A stretch of DNA of 64,000 bases from Symsagittifera roscoffensis (GCF_963678635.1 NC_087066.1:16167949-16231948), one strand, 5' to 3'. Counted from the stretch's first letter, positions 10,800 through 23,214 are shown. Numbers and translations: made by a program. Notes: generated from the letters alone by a model not told the origin.

Positions 10800-12800
10800 T
10801 TTTTTTAAATTATATATTTATTGTGCGAGGCTAAAACAGCTCTAATTTAATCGATTGAATAAGAAGTTCAAATATTAAAGGCTAATTTCTAAACATTTCG
10901 TTTTAAGACCAAACCTCACATGAAATATTGTGATTAAGAATTGTAATTTGATATGCTTACCGTCTTTCAGATTAATTTATCATCAAAATTCTGACGACGC
11001 ACCTAGTTGTGAGAAAACTTTAAATTGACTTTAAAAAAAAATTTTGCAAAAATGATATAGAATTGAACAAAGCAAACGTAAATCCCGCAACCTTTTTGGT
11101 AAAAAATAAATTTTTACTTTATTTTTAAACAATTCAAATATTTTACGATGTTTATAATTACTATTTTTAGCTAGAACAAATTATTTTCAAACTTCAACTA
11201 TCCTGTTTTTTAAGTAAAGCTAATGCTGGCTATGCTTGTTTTTGCGTCTTTCTTTCGAATCCGAATTAAAAACTGATACCTGAATAAAAATTTTCCAAAA
11301 AAAACAACTGCTGAACCTTGCTTAAAAGTGTAATTTTTTTAAGTTTTTTGTTCACATCAATTGAGTGGTTCTCGTTTGTGCTATTTGTAAATTCTATCAG
11401 TGAATTTTGTTTGATTTTTAGAGATGACGCACTAAAATCTATAAGTTTTTGAATGAAAAATGTTGAGATAATTAATTTAACTTTCTTGACAATTTTACAA
11501 ATTGACGAGCGAAGATCAGATTCATCAGACTCAACATATCAGTGGTAACTTATCAATTTAAGTTTATTAACAAACAAATCTACAAGAACGAAAGAACAAG
11601 TAAAAACTACACTTATGGAAACCAAATCACAAAAAAAAACAAGTGGAAAAAACACTTGAAAACATATGTATTGGGAAAGCGGAAGGTCTTGACGGTTTAG
11701 GAAAGCTTCTCAAAAAACTTACAAAACTCTAGTCTCTTTCTTGGCACTTGTCATCAATACAAACGCACAAAAAACGTATCTACTTACTTTATGGGTAACG
11801 AGTAACATCATACCCCATTTTATAAACAAGAAATTTCCAACTACAGTATTGCTTTTGGCGTGCATATCAACGGTCCTCGAAAATTTAAATTTTGAAAAAA
11901 TGGTACAAAAGAGTTGCCGTAACATCGGCAAAAATTAGCACGTATTCAACATTTAAAAATCTCCAATGACACAATTCATACAATAGTTTAGTGAAGTGTT
12001 TGACAAGTTCGAGTCCCCAATACTGACGACTCGCTACCTTGACTTCAATGAAGCGGTTGACAAATTAGGCCTGAAAAAATCTTAGAAAAAAAAACAAAAC
12101 AATGGTGTTGCTGGTGGAGTTTTCATTCTACTTGAAATTTTTCTTACATTTCAAAAATAGAGCGCAAAGAAAACGCAATTTGGCTTCATCCGAATTCGAG
12201 GTCAAAAGCGTAATTTCACAATAGCAGTACTGGACGAAAAATTTTCGTCATCTTTGCCAACAATATCTCAAAATGGTTCAAGTTAAAGTCATTCGACTGT
12301 GGTGACGATTATGAAAAAATTATTACCAACGCAAACACTTCTCAACCAAGAAAACAAAATTCTTTCATACCAAGAGACGGGTGTTGTGGTTTTATCGCAT
12401 TGATCAATTATCAAAAGAATTCATGGGGGCAAATACCTGAAAAAATTTGGCAAGAACTTTCAGAGGACTGAAATCATCTGTGTTAATAGAGCGTGTTAAA
12501 AACAGCAAATCAAGCCATAGCAAATAGGTTAACCACTCTCATCGGAATTAACAACTGCTTATCTAACGAGTTGGATTTGAAGAATACTGTGAATAATTTA
12601 GAAAAAAAATAACATATCTGATCAATCATATATTCTACCCGGACACAAAATGTACAGTGACCCCTTTGGGAGCTTTTAGAAAAAAAAATTTTTCAAACGA
12701 ACGGAAACTAAACGAGCAAAATTTTAATTGTTAAAATATCCTTGCGGTTTAAGGAATTTAAATTAGATATTTCAGACAACAAAATTTACATAGACCAATG
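10800..12800 (+). pseudogene. Decayed LINE reverse transcriptase, tandem unit 1
   Basis: Translated fragments in shifting frames keep the order of a non-LTR reverse transcriptase. They are a PDG-like stretch (GKAEGLDGLGKLLKKL) near 11676, an SNIIPHF...LACIS block at 11801-11900, and near 12180-12250 a segment homologous to the VKSGV-QGAV stretch of the better-kept unit 3. GDD near 12310 may be a relic of the YADD site. Frameshifts and stops occur throughout. The following unit repeats this block at a distance of about 2.0 kb. The family is CR1/Jockey-like by motif order but differs from the LINE at 58-62 kb. Confidence 0.6.
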
Positions 12801-12810
12801 ATGCTTTAAG

Positions 12811-14900
12811 AACGTAATTGTCCAAAATTAAGATACGACACATAAATTTCAAGGCAAATAAATTGAAATTTTTTATCATTGTAAGAGGCCAAAATGACTC
12901 TAATTTAGTTGATTGAATAAAAGAGGTCAGATGAGTGAAATATTGAGATCAAAACTTTTAAAGTGATCTTTTTACCGTCATTTACCATAGTTTATAGTCA
13001 AAGGGCTGACGAAGCACATAGTTGTGATAAACTTGAAATTGAACACTTTGCAAAATGATAATGAATAACATGAGGCAAGTGTAAATCCCGCAATTTTTTG
13101 GTAAAATATTTGGTTACAAAACATTATGCTAACGGTTTTTATTTTAATTTCAGATAAATTCAAGTTTTTTCTTGATGTTTATGTTCACCAACATTAGCTA
13201 GATAACATTTTCAAACTGCAATTACATTGCTTCTAAGTTTAGCTGCTGTTGTTTGTATTTGTATTTGCGTTTTTCTTTTGAATCCGAAACAAAATTGATT
13301 GCTGAAGAAACAATTTCCAAAAGTAACGTTAAACCTTGCTAAAACAAACTAATTCTTTTTTATGTGGTTCTTGTTTTTGATTTTGTAAATTTTGTTGAAA
13401 GTTTTTTTTTCAATTTTTAAAATGAACAGACCAAAATCTATAGGTTTGTATGAAATTTGATGAAATAAAAATAGTTAAGGTTGCTTGGTTTTTTTACGAA
13501 TGACTAGCGAAGATCAGATTCGTCAATCCCAATATATCAGTGGTAAAATGTCACTTAGGTTCATTGCCAAGTAAAAGAACGAAAGAACAAATGAAAACTA
13601 CACCTGTGGAAATCACATCACAAAAAAAAGAATTAAGTGAAAACAAAGCTTGAGAAATTCTGTATTGGGAAAGCGGAAGGTCCTGACGGTTTAGGAAACC
13701 TACTTCTCAAGAAGCTTGCAAAATACTTAGCTCATTCTTGACACTCGTCTTCAACATAATCGCAATGAAACATATATTACCTACCTTATGAGTAACGAGT
13801 AACGTCATACCCCTTGTTTAAAGAAGGATATTCCCAAGAAGTTTCCATTCACAGTCTGGCTTTTGGCGTGCATGAGTCCTCAAAAACTTAAATTATGAAA
13901 AAGTGACAGAAAGAAATTCCACTTGACATCTGCAAAAATTGGCATGGGTTCAAGAAATTTAAATCTAAAATGACACAAATGACACTATAGTTGAATGAAG
14001 TGTTTGATATTTTCGAGTTCCCAACACTGATGGCTCTCCAGCTTGACTTCTCCAGCTAACAAATGAGGCCATGAAAAACTCTAAGAAAAAATAAAAAACA
14101 ATGGTAATGCTAGGAGAGTTTCAAATCTACTCGAAATCCATCTAGCATTTCAGAAATAGAGCGCAAAAAAGCAATTTGGTTTCATTCAAATTCGAAGTGA
14201 AGAGCGGAGTTTCACAAGTTGCAGTACTGGACCCTTCGTTCTTCGTCATCTTTGATAACGATATCTTGGAATGCGTCATGTCAAAAAGTTTTGGTTATAA
14301 CGGGGATTTAAAAAATTTTGATACCAAAACAATTTCTTTGCATATTGCGGCCAAAATATACTTATAATGCAGCCAAAAATTGATGAAACTTGACACTGAA
14401 TATCAAAAAAAAAAAAAAATTTAACCTGAAACGTAACGCACGTATCTCGCTAAATGGAAGAGCATTAGAATAAACAAAAAGAAAAAGATCTCGACAAAAT
14501 TGTGTCAAAGGATATGTCTGGGTCAGAAAATGCTAATAGAACATAGGAGAAAGCAGTTTGATCATATTTTCACTGTAAAACAAAACACCGCAAACTACAC
14601 CCTCATTGTTGAGATGACGTACGAGCTGTGGAAACAAATCAAGTGTTCGTAGCGGAAGTCTCATGGTTCCTTACTACTACTTGTAAACTAAACATATTCC
14701 ATTTTTTCGTATTCTGTTTTCTTCTACTCCTTATTTCTTTTAATAGAAAATTTAAGTTTCTAGTAATTAGTCGGTTAATTTTAATACTTTACTTAAACTA
14801 TACCTGGACTCGATTGAAAACGATGTTTTTTATTGCTTTTCATTCAGAGTTTGACTGCATCAACTGAGAAGAAGAGAAAAACAAACTAAATTTTGATGTG
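12811..14900 (+). pseudogene. Decayed LINE reverse transcriptase, tandem unit 2
   Basis: This unit is collinear with 10800-12800 at an offset of about 2.0 kb. Clearest motifs are GKAEGPDGLGNLLLKKLAK near 13671, TSNVIPLFKEG near 13800 and an open segment at 14176-14367 with VKSGVSQ, LDPSFFVIFDND and YNGDL. In a functional enzyme these correspond to the PDG motif, the VIPLFKKG-type segment, the SGVPQGS...PLLFLIFINDI block and YADDL. GVSQVAV has lost the G of the canonical PQGS, and YADD is lost, so the copy is inactive. Confidence 0.65.
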
Positions 14901-15029
14901 GATTTTTTCATAAAACAGTGGCCAATCGAAATTTCCGAAAGCAACTGTTGAAAACGTATCGATCAAATTTAGAACCAATCACATGAAACTAAAACAATTG
15001 AATAATAGAAATAATGCAAATGAGGTTAA

Positions 15030-16100
15030 CCAAGAATTGAACAATCAATTTTTTGAAAAATCAGAGCAGCCAAAAAAACGAAGTTCATTCAAACCAAAAG
15101 ATAAACATTATGATGGACTTTTATAGCGTGATTCAATTATCAATGGAGTCCATAGTGAGCAGATATCTGAAAACTTTGGTAGGAGGTTTATGGAGGATTA
15201 AAACATCTGGACTAATAGAGCATGTGAAAAACAGCAAATGAACAATTTGAGTATGTAACTACTCTTATCAGTATTAACAACAGCTTGTCTAACGAAATCA
15301 AAGTGAAAGAAAGTATGAAAACATATATCAATCATATATTCTCCCCCAAGACACTATCTATATGTAAAGTGACCCCTTTGGGAGCTTTTGGAAAAGATTT
15401 TGATGCAATATTTATCTTACATTTCAAAAATAGAGCGCAAAAACTGCAATTTGGTTTCATCCAATTTTGAGGTCAAGAGCGGAGTTTCCCAAGGTGCAGT
15501 ACAGCATCCTTTGTTCTTCGTCATCTTTGCTAACGATATCACGGAACTTGTCAATTCAAAGTGTTTCCATTAGTCTGACAATCATTTAAAAACTAGTAAC
15601 AACACGATCACTCTGCAAATTGTAGCCCAATATGGATGATATGATTCAGCCAAAATTTGATGATTTTTGACACTGTATACCAGAAAATTTAATTTTTTGA
15701 ACCTGAAACGGAACGCATCTATCTAGCTGAATGGAAGAACACTAGAGTAGACAAAGGAATAAATAAAAAAGCAATCATTTGAACCTGAAACGGAACGCAT
15801 CTATCTAGCTACATGGAAGAACTCAAGAGTAGACAATTAAAAAAATATCAGGATGAAGCATAAGTTTTGGTGAACAAACGCTGATAGAGGATAGGAGAAA
15901 GCAGTTATAATTTTTTTCACTGTAAAATAAAACGTCGCAAACTACAGCCTCCTTGATATGATGAACTTCTTATCGGGACATTTGACAAAGTTACTTCTCG
16001 TGTATTTTCAGACGTACGAGCTGGGGAAACAAGTCAATTGTTCGTAACGCAAGTCTCATGTTTCTTTGCTTTGACGAGTAAAATAAAATATTCCTTATAC
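15030..16100 (+). pseudogene. Decayed LINE reverse transcriptase, tandem unit 3 (partial)
   Basis: Collinear with the second half of units 1 and 2. Bases 15388-15573 translate to a stretch with FEVKSGVSQGAVQHPLFFVI and FANDITELVN, the best kept SGVPQG...FINDI block of the three. A stop follows where YADD would be. A local duplication of about 75 bases (GAACCTGAAACGGAACGCAT...) lies at 15699-15838. Confidence 0.65.
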
Positions 16101-16369
16101 TTTTGTATATTTTTTTCTTCTAATCCTTATACATTTTAATAGGAAATTTAAAATTTTAGCAAACTATTGGTTCTTTTATGGCTATTAATTATATATGTTT
16201 TTTACGGGCTGTATTTTTTCTTTCTGTATCAAATGAATGTGGTCTAAGTATATACGGAAAACTGAACATTCCATGAGAAAACCACTACTGTTTTTATGAC
16301 TCAAGTTTTTCCTCATGAAATTTTTGTATGCCAGCATAAACAACAGATGTATTATCTAGTTTCGTTGTT

Positions 16370-16510
16370 TCAGCCAAGTTTTTTTAAATATCATCTAAAT
16401 GGCATTGTTGTCTCGAGCTCATGGCTTAGCTCCAAAATATTTTCCCTCTGATCACTCTTTGTTAAGTTATGGGGGTTAAAAAATGCCATTCAATGCTAGT
16501 TCTTTTGTCG
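16370..16510 (+). mobile_element. Decayed fragment of Helentron-like family
   Basis: GGCATTGTTGTC-CGAGCTCA, then CTGATCA and GTTAAGTTATGGGGGTTAAA followed by TGCCATT match the interior of the element at 30927-31460 in order. Both ends are missing. Confidence 0.5.
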
Positions 16511-18371
16511 ATCCTTTTTTACGGAATTTGTAAAACGTTTTAACTTAAATCAATTGATCAGTTACTGCCGTGTGAGTAATGCATGCATGTTCAAATGATT
16601 CATCGAAATAACCCTTTGTAAGAGTACGCACGTTTTTGATCAGACATATTGGCTATTTAGCGGTCTCTCTTTACAATTGTTGTAAAGTAAAGTTTTATTC
16701 CAGAAAGTTCAAATAAACAAGGATAGCCGGTTACTGCACAAGTTCCGACCTTAGTCGTAAAAATGCATGTTTTTTTTTTCAAATTAGTTTCGTTTTTTTT
16801 TCTGCGTAGTGTGATGAAAAACTCTGAACGAAAAAATAGAATTGAGGCATATTTGATACTCATATAAAATAAATTATTCGAAAAGAAAAAAAAATTGTGA
16901 TTTTTAATTTCAAAAATTTAATTTTTCAGAATATTTTTTGTGAAGTTTTTGATTCCCAAAACAAACAAATGTCAAAAACTGGCGCTAACAAACTCCAAAA
17001 ACTAATTTTACGCGAGACTAAAATTAAGTTTTCAGGGCTTAAGTTAAGCATAAATAAGCTATTGTAAACTCACCTTTTTAGCTCGAAATTAGACCATAAT
17101 TTCATACCGATTTTTCTTGACACTGGAAAATTCTTTCAAAATTTCTTAATGTTCATCGAATAAAAGGGCTTTAATATGATATGTTTCTCGATCCATTCTG
17201 ACGACTATTTGTGGTACTTGATTTTCTGTTAAAAATAATTAGAAAAAAAGCAAAACCAGTATTTCAAATGATTGGAACAGTAACTTTCTTGTTGGCGATG
17301 AGTTTTCTAAGAGCTTTTCTATAGGTTTTTAAGATGTAATGTTTGAGACTTGAAGCTGCTAATATTTCATCTTACTTGCAAATTATCAGCTTTGTGTTTA
17401 TGTAAATTATTAGTTTAACATGCTGATAGCTTCTGAGCTATTGACTGATTGAAGTTCTTTTTACTTGCAAGAGCAGGTGCCCTTGTGAATGGAATCTTGG
17501 CTTTTTCCCCGTAAATTTTTTTCTTACAAACCCTAAGAAACGTGCAATTACTTTCAAGAGCAGGCAGCTGACATGCTCAATTTCTTGAAAAAATTCAAAT
17601 AAGAATACCATCGGTTAGATATTAATTAGGTGGAGTAGTTATTTGTTCAAACAGTTTTATAGAAAAATATGGATTTTTTTGGATTCTTGATTTTCATCCT
17701 AAATAACGTCGGTTCTTGTACCTTTTTTCAACATGCTGTTTATATTAACTGGTATGGCTTTAACTGATCCGTAAAAACAAGGTCAAACAAATATGAAAAC
17801 ATTTAAAGAATCTCATTTGACGAATTGTTAATATTCGGTACTAATTATGACCCTAACAACATTTAACGATAATTAGTCAGAACTAATTTGATACTCGATT
17901 CGTATACGAGCAAAATTTTTGTGAATTTTAGCGAATTACGAAAAATAACGGTGATAAATGATTGGTTTGCAAGACGTGCAAGAAGCAAATGATGGAAGCC
18001 GTGTAAGAAACAAATATTTAAAGGCTTTTTCAGCCAAAAGTTACTAACTCATTTCAGACATTCCAAAGTCTGTTAAGGTTGTAAGTTTTTAATGAAAATA
18101 TTTGCTTTACAAATTGTGCAGCTTGATAGGTATATCGGCTTACTCGCGTTTTCAAGGTTGATTTTGCCTGCATTTTCGACTGAGTTGGCAAGATCAGAGA
18201 AATTTGAGGTCGAAAAAACTTTCAAACCCTTCGAATTTATCAATGGGTCAGAGCATAATTCATTTCTTAGTTTCATTTCTTTCACCCATAGACTATGAAT
18301 TTTTTCCTTTATTTTATTCAAAATTTTAATAAAACTGTCTCGGTCTTCTGGCCAGTTTTTAAACGTAATAT
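16511..18371. other. No gene seen
   Basis: AT-rich sequence without a supported gene, repeat unit or splice-flanked open segment. Confidence 0.45.
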
Positions 18372-18667
18372 CAGGGACGGATTTAAGGGGGACACCCCCC
18401 CCCCCCCTCAGGGATTCGAACCCCTGCCGACCCAAAGTTCCCCATGCGCGCGCCAAACAAAACGCGATTTTTTGGTAAACATTTTCCAAAAAGTGCCTAA
18501 AAACGCCTTTTTGACCTGTTTTTTCAAATTTTTGCCTCCGGCGCAGAAATTTTGGCAAAAAAAGGGATTTTTTTGTTCTTTGGGAGAACTCGGAAAATCA
18601 ATTTGGTCGACCTAAAAAACTCGACAAAATTTTTTGAAAATTTGCCCTTCCCGAAATTAGATTTTTC
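18372..18667. mobile_element. hAT-like MITE, decayed, inverse orientation
   Basis: Starts CAGGGACGGATTTAAGGGGG. The interior is the inverted relative of 56700-57137: shared blocks include GATTCGAACCCCTGCCGACCC, GCCTCCGGCGCAGAAATTTT and a GTCGACC...GACAAAATTTT stretch. The right terminus near 18667 has lost the inverted repeat. The GGTTCGAATCC-like block matches a Pol III B box, so part of the element may be tRNA-derived (inference). Confidence 0.6.
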
Positions 18668-18767
18668 AAGCTTTAATCAAATCAAGATGATTTATTTTTG
18701 ACTTCCTAATCTATTTACGTATAGGAGAAAACTGGTTGAGGTTTTCTGCTAAATTATTTTACGAATA

Positions 18768-19076
18768 TTATGATTGTTAATATAGTTTATATTATTATGA
18801 CTTTTAATTTTATTATTATTATGATTATTATTGTTATCATGATTATTATCATTTTTAATATTATTATGGTTATTATGATTATTATTATGATTATTATGAT
18901 TATTATGATTATTATGATGATTATGATTATTATGATTATTATGATTATTATTATTATTATTATGATTATTATTATGATTATTTATATTATTTTTATTTTT
19001 AATATTAGTATTATAATGATTATTATTGTTATTATGATTATTATCATCTTTAATATTATTATGATTATTATTATTA

Positions 19077-19113
<37 letters not shown>

Positions 19114-19312
19114 GATTATTATTATTATTATGATTATGATTATTATTATGATTATGATTATTATTGTTATTTTTATTATTATGATTATTATGATTATGAT
19201 TATGATTAAGATTATTATTATAAGTATTATTACGATTATTATCATGATTATTATCGTTCTGAATATTATTATTTTTGTTATGATTATTAATATGATTGTT
19301 TTTATTATGAAT
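18768..19312. repeat. ATT/ATTATG microsatellite, ~545 bp
   Basis: A nearly uninterrupted run of ATT triplets with interspersed ATG and GTT variants. The long Ile/Met-only open frames across it are artefacts. Confidence 0.97.
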
Positions 19313-20190
19313 TTACAGACTAGATAAGCGAGTCTGAAGGGATTGCTCCCAGGAAAGTGTTGCAGGTACTTTTGACAATCCCTATCAATTAGATTAGAAG
19401 GCTCGACATTTATTTATTTTTCGGAACAATTTTTTGCGATATTTAGTTTAGAAAACTTGAAGTTATGATAAAGATTAAGACACTGTTCATTTTCAATATT
19501 TTTGGATGTCATATTGCTGACATTTCACAAAATGAAAAAAAAAATTTGATTTTCCAGTTCAACCATTTCATGTAACTGTTAATTTTGTCTGGCAAATGAA
19601 GATTAAAAGCGTTTTGTTGAGATGTATGCAAAGAAAATGTTTTTAGCCAAAAGTGAAGAATATTTTTTCTGTTATATTTTATATTTTAGGCTGCAATTAA
19701 TTTTCTTTGAATTTCTAATTTATCAAAAACTTTTTATCGCAGAATTTTGGCAAAAAAACGTTTTGATGATTCTGGAAAATAGGTTCTCAAATCTTTTGGC
19801 CGCCGAAAACTTTTTTTGAATATGCGGGCTAGTAACAAGCGCTTCAGTATTTCAACCGGGTACTTGGCTTTTTTCCTGCGAACAACTTTGTTGACGGTCC
19901 TCATCTTCTTCGAAATCTCGGCCTCAACAACAGACCTGCTCACCAGAAGATTTTTGAGTTGATTTGCATTTTATGTACCCGAACTTTTAAAACTGGATAA
20001 TCTTACAGTTTAGATGGATAATCTTACAATTTAAAAAAGTTTTAAGCCAGATTTTTTTGGTCTCTGAGACTAATATAGTTTCAAATGATTTTTTTTATAT
20101 CGTAACCTGATTTTTTTCTGTTGCGTGTTGTCTTTAGCGATTTATAAATTTTGGTCAATTTTATATTTTTTTTCAATTTGTCATTTTCAG
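19313..20190. other. Upstream region of the 20.2-kb exon, no gene seen
   Basis: AT-rich. Ends in the pyrimidine-rich TTTTTTTCAATTTGTCATTTTCAG acceptor of the next feature (written here only to mark its position, 20167-20190). No other supported element. Confidence 0.45.
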
Positions 20191-20412
20191 ATTTCAACAT
20201 GAGCGATTGGAAGCAGTCTTTGTTAGTTATAATAGTTTCTTTCATTATTATCTCCACTCCTCTATCGTACCATGTGGAAGCCAAGGCGCCCAAAGTATTA
20301 AAGATGTCCTTTCCTAATTTCTCCCACAGGAAGAAGCCCTTCAATGAGAAAGGTATCAAGACTAAGAAAAACTCGTGCGAGATGCACCCTGACTGCCAGA
20401 ACAAACACCAAG
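20191..20412 (+). CDS. Putative first coding exon of a small secreted protein
   Basis: A strong 3' splice site (T-rich tract ending CATTTTCAG at 20190) precedes ATTTCAAC and an ATG at 20199. The next 71 codons are open, and AAG|GTACTC at 20412/20413 is a usable donor in phase 1. The predicted protein starts MSDWKQS, has a hydrophobic core LLVIIVSFIIIST and a likely cleavage site after HVEA. A basic segment (HRKKPFNEKGIKTKK) and NSCEMHPDC follow. A signal peptide followed by a basic stretch and a C-x4-C start is typical of the first exon of small cysteine-rich secreted peptides. No specific family is recognised, and no downstream exon was identified. The start is the first ATG after the acceptor. 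Confidence 0.5.
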
Positions 20413-20809
20413 GTACTCAATTTTTTTACCCAGGCCTGTCTAAGGAAAAGTTTTGTGATTTAAATTTAAGTTTCATATCTGATTTGAAATTTGAGAAATA
20501 TCTTAATTGTAAATGTCTGATACTGGAAAAAAACGACTTAAGTTTGGCAATGCGATTACGCCCATCTTTAAATCAGGGTATTTGAATTCTTAAGTCAGAC
20601 CTTCTGAAATGAAAGAACCGTTGCAGGTTTGAGCTGACGGCTGCTCAGTGTTGATTTTGAGTATTTTGGTTATTTATCCCTAATTTATATAATTCAAATT
20701 CGCAAAAAAATGAAGAATATAATCTTTAATATATTTAAATGCGGGCTTCACTATCTTGCCATGTTTAGGTTTTTTCAAGGTAATTTTTTAGTAGTGTTTA
20801 ACGAATGAA

Positions 20810-21110
20810 TTTTTTCACGTTTAAGCTATATCGTACATTGCAATGGAAACACTGTTGTTTTGAGCTCAAAATGAAAAAGTGTTTTTTTTTCACCTCTGAC
20901 CTTTTTTTGTTAAGTTAGGGGTTTAAAGATTAACAATTTTGGACAGTTTTAACCCGCCATATATTTGGTGCTATTAACGCGCCAGTGGAGTTTAATCCGT
21001 ATTAGAAATTGTTTCAAATTGGACTGGGCATGCTCTTTGGTGTGTTTAATATTTTGCTTTACATAGCTCGTGAGGGATGATTTTTAAATTACAAAACATC
21101 AAAAAAATGA
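20810..21110 (+). mobile_element. Decayed Helentron-like copy
   Basis: Keeps GTTGTTTTGAGCTCAAAATG, CACCTCTGACC, GTTAGGGGTTTAAAGATT, ATTAACGCGCCAGTGGAG and TTTAATCCGTATTAGAAATT in the order seen in the intact copy at 30927-31460. Both termini are unrecognisable. Confidence 0.6.
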
Positions 21111-21269
21111 ATTTTTTTAGTTATACTTGAAAGATTAATCAATTATTTCCTTACCCTTGCAAATAGCAAGGTATTGCAATCAGCCACTAGAGTTTTTCCC
21201 GGTAAATAATTTTGTTCACATGATGGTCAAAATAAGAACTGGTAAATTTTGGTTCAGTTGATAATCATT

Positions 21270-21375
21270 TCAGCTTTTTCGGCGTCTCCGGCATACTTGG
21301 CGTGGAGTTAAAATATACGCCAGCGACAGCAAAGATACTGGGTTTGAATCCGACAGGACTTTTTTTTTTAAACAG
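21270..21375 (+). repeat. Possible tRNA-derived (SINE-like) fragment
   Basis: CTTGGCGTGGAG resembles a Pol III A box. About 55 bases later GGGTTTGAATCC resembles a B box, followed by a run of T. The T-arm does not pair properly, so this is not a functional tRNA. A similar TCGGCGTCTCC start occurs at 33140. Confidence 0.3.
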
Positions 21376-22019
21376 GAAACAATCCGTTTCAAAAAAAAAT
21401 TTCGGCTTACTATTCTCGGGATTTTTTTTTTCAAATATTTTCCGACTAAGCGGGTTTCTGGGTTTGCTTCGTAAATGGTTCGAAGCGCATCTTCGTCTCT
21501 GTATTCTTATTACTCTGTAGAAATAAAAGGGCTGATTCGACCACTTGACTTTTCGCAAAAAATTACATTCGGGCAAAAAGGATTCGCGAAACAAAAGCAA
21601 GGAATATATATGCTCGCGGTGGTTGTTTGTTCAGATTAATATCAAAAAGATTTCTCTCAGAGGATCGATCCATGGATCTTCGTGGTCGCAGAGGGGGCGA
21701 GCTCATCACTAGAATATCTTTGTATTTAGACTGTTGTGACGTTGACAGACTAAGGTGACTTCAAGAGTGCTGTGATACTTTGATCCTGAAAGTCTAACGC
21801 CCGTTATTTACGCCTGGTGAATCATCACACACGATACAAAGTTGTTCTAAATTCAACTGAAGCAGGCTATAAGACATGAAGGGTTGAAATTTTAAAATTT
21901 AAAGTTGTATAATATCAGACTTAATTTGGTAGTTTGTCAATGCTTTGTTTATAAAAAACTATACGAGATAAAGAGCAGTCTATACGAGTTAGTCTATACA
22001 ACTATACGAGTTAAAGAGC

Positions 22020-22061
22020 AGTCAGAATGATCAGGTCTATGCCCTGATACGAGCACTCTTG
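22020..22061 (+). mobile_element. Helentron-like 3' end fragment
   Basis: GTCTATGCCCTGATACGAGCACTCTTG is the family 3' terminus. AACTATACGAG-TAAAGAGCAGTC is duplicated just upstream. Confidence 0.55.
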
Positions 22062-22130
22062 CTTTCTTTTCAATACACTTTCTTTACTTTCATTGCAGTT
22101 TTTTTCCGTGTTATGCTATCATGATTTTTT

Positions 22131-22150
22131 TTGGGGGGGGGGGGGGGGTG
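22131..22150. repeat. Poly-G run
   Basis: A G run of about 17 bases following a T run. Probably length-unstable and may be miscalled. Confidence 0.8.
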
Positions 22151-22261
22151 AAGCCGAAAGATGGCTGTATTTAGAATAGCTAACTTTTCTCCATGTCAGT
22201 TAAAAAGTCATTTTTCAACAAGTTAACATCCGAAATAATTCAATTAGCTTTACAGAGCAAT

Positions 22262-22300
22262 CGTACCATTCAGGGCTTTGCCATAATAGGATCACTCTTG
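22262..22300 (+). mobile_element. Helentron-like 3' terminus joined to next copy
   Basis: CATTCAGGGCTTTGCC and then GATCACTCTTG end at 22300, where the 5' end of a second copy starts directly. Confidence 0.6.
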
Positions 22301-22690
22301 TTGTTTGTACTTTCCAGGAAAGTGACGAAATATTTGGGCTCTGGTGGTTTCTTTATCCAGACAAATTTCGTCTTCTCAACTAGCAAATTTCCAATTTTTT
22401 TCATATCACCCAAAATTTTTTGTTGCCCGAGCTATTTTAAAGAATTTGCCCGTGATTATTTTTGTAAAATTATGGGGCTTTTGAATACTAATTCGGTCAA
22501 ACTGGGATAATTAACGTGCAACTTATTTCGCGTTTAAAGCGTTAATGATTTGTAAATCCGTCTTAGAAATCGTTCTAAATTGAATTGAGGCTTGCTGTTT
22601 CTTCTGCTGTTTCAATTTTAAATAATACTTTGCTTTATGTAAAACTGAATACTCTAATCTGTGTGTGGGGGGCGGGGGTGATTTAGAAAA
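22301..22690 (+). mobile_element. Decayed Helentron-like copy
   Basis: Begins TTGTTTGTACTTTCCAGGAA, a decayed version of the 5' end TTGTTCCGACTTTCGATACG. It continues with CGAAATATTTGGGCTCTGG, CAGACAAATTTCGTC, GGGATAATTAACGTG and AAATCCGTCTTAGAAATCG in family order. The 3' end is lost after about 22690. Confidence 0.65.
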
Positions 22691-23044
22691 ATGTGCTGGA
22701 AAACGAAAAATCTCTTGATTTTTTGAAACATTACGGTTATTGTTCCAAAAGAGTATTTGCCCACTCGAGGGTTCCTTTGATCTTTGTGTGCCCGCAGACA
22801 AATATATTAGCATGACACAAGGTTATTAAAACTGCTCGTTTTATAGCTTGATGCGGAAATTGTAGTGCAAAAGATTTACGCGTGGCGATTGATTCCGCAC
22901 AACAAAATCGTTTCCAGCTATATTGAAGCAAGCTGACTGGTCTTATCAATTCCTTCCATACACGACTCAAGTTTTAACAATTAAAATTTAATACTATCAG
23001 TCTAAATTTCGTGTTTGTTTTTATTTGGTTTAGCAAAACTTAAA

Positions 23045-23104
23045 CGAGACCAGTTAAAGGGCCGTCATAATTTTTGGTGTTTTGCCCTGATACGCGTAGT
23101 CGTG
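23045..23104 (+). mobile_element. Helentron-like 3' end fragment
   Basis: CGAGACCAGTTAAAGGGCCG then TTTTGCCCTGATACGCGTAG and TCGTG. A diverged family 3' terminus. Confidence 0.5.
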
Positions 23105-23214
23105 TTTCATTAAACACTGTTCAAACATTTTTCCCAATTTGTGGAGATCATTTTTCTTAAAGTGTGTTGGGCTACGTAAAAAGCTCGAGTTGATACAAAT
23201 ATGTCAGTGATCGG

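Noticed and set aside
18403-18440. tRNA T-arm-like sequence
   Set aside because: No paired A box, D-arm or acceptor stem; it lies inside a hAT-like MITE and the T stem is imperfect.
18770-19327. 185-codon open frame rich in Ile and Met
   Set aside because: It is a translation of the ATT/ATTATG microsatellite, open on both strands for compositional reasons.
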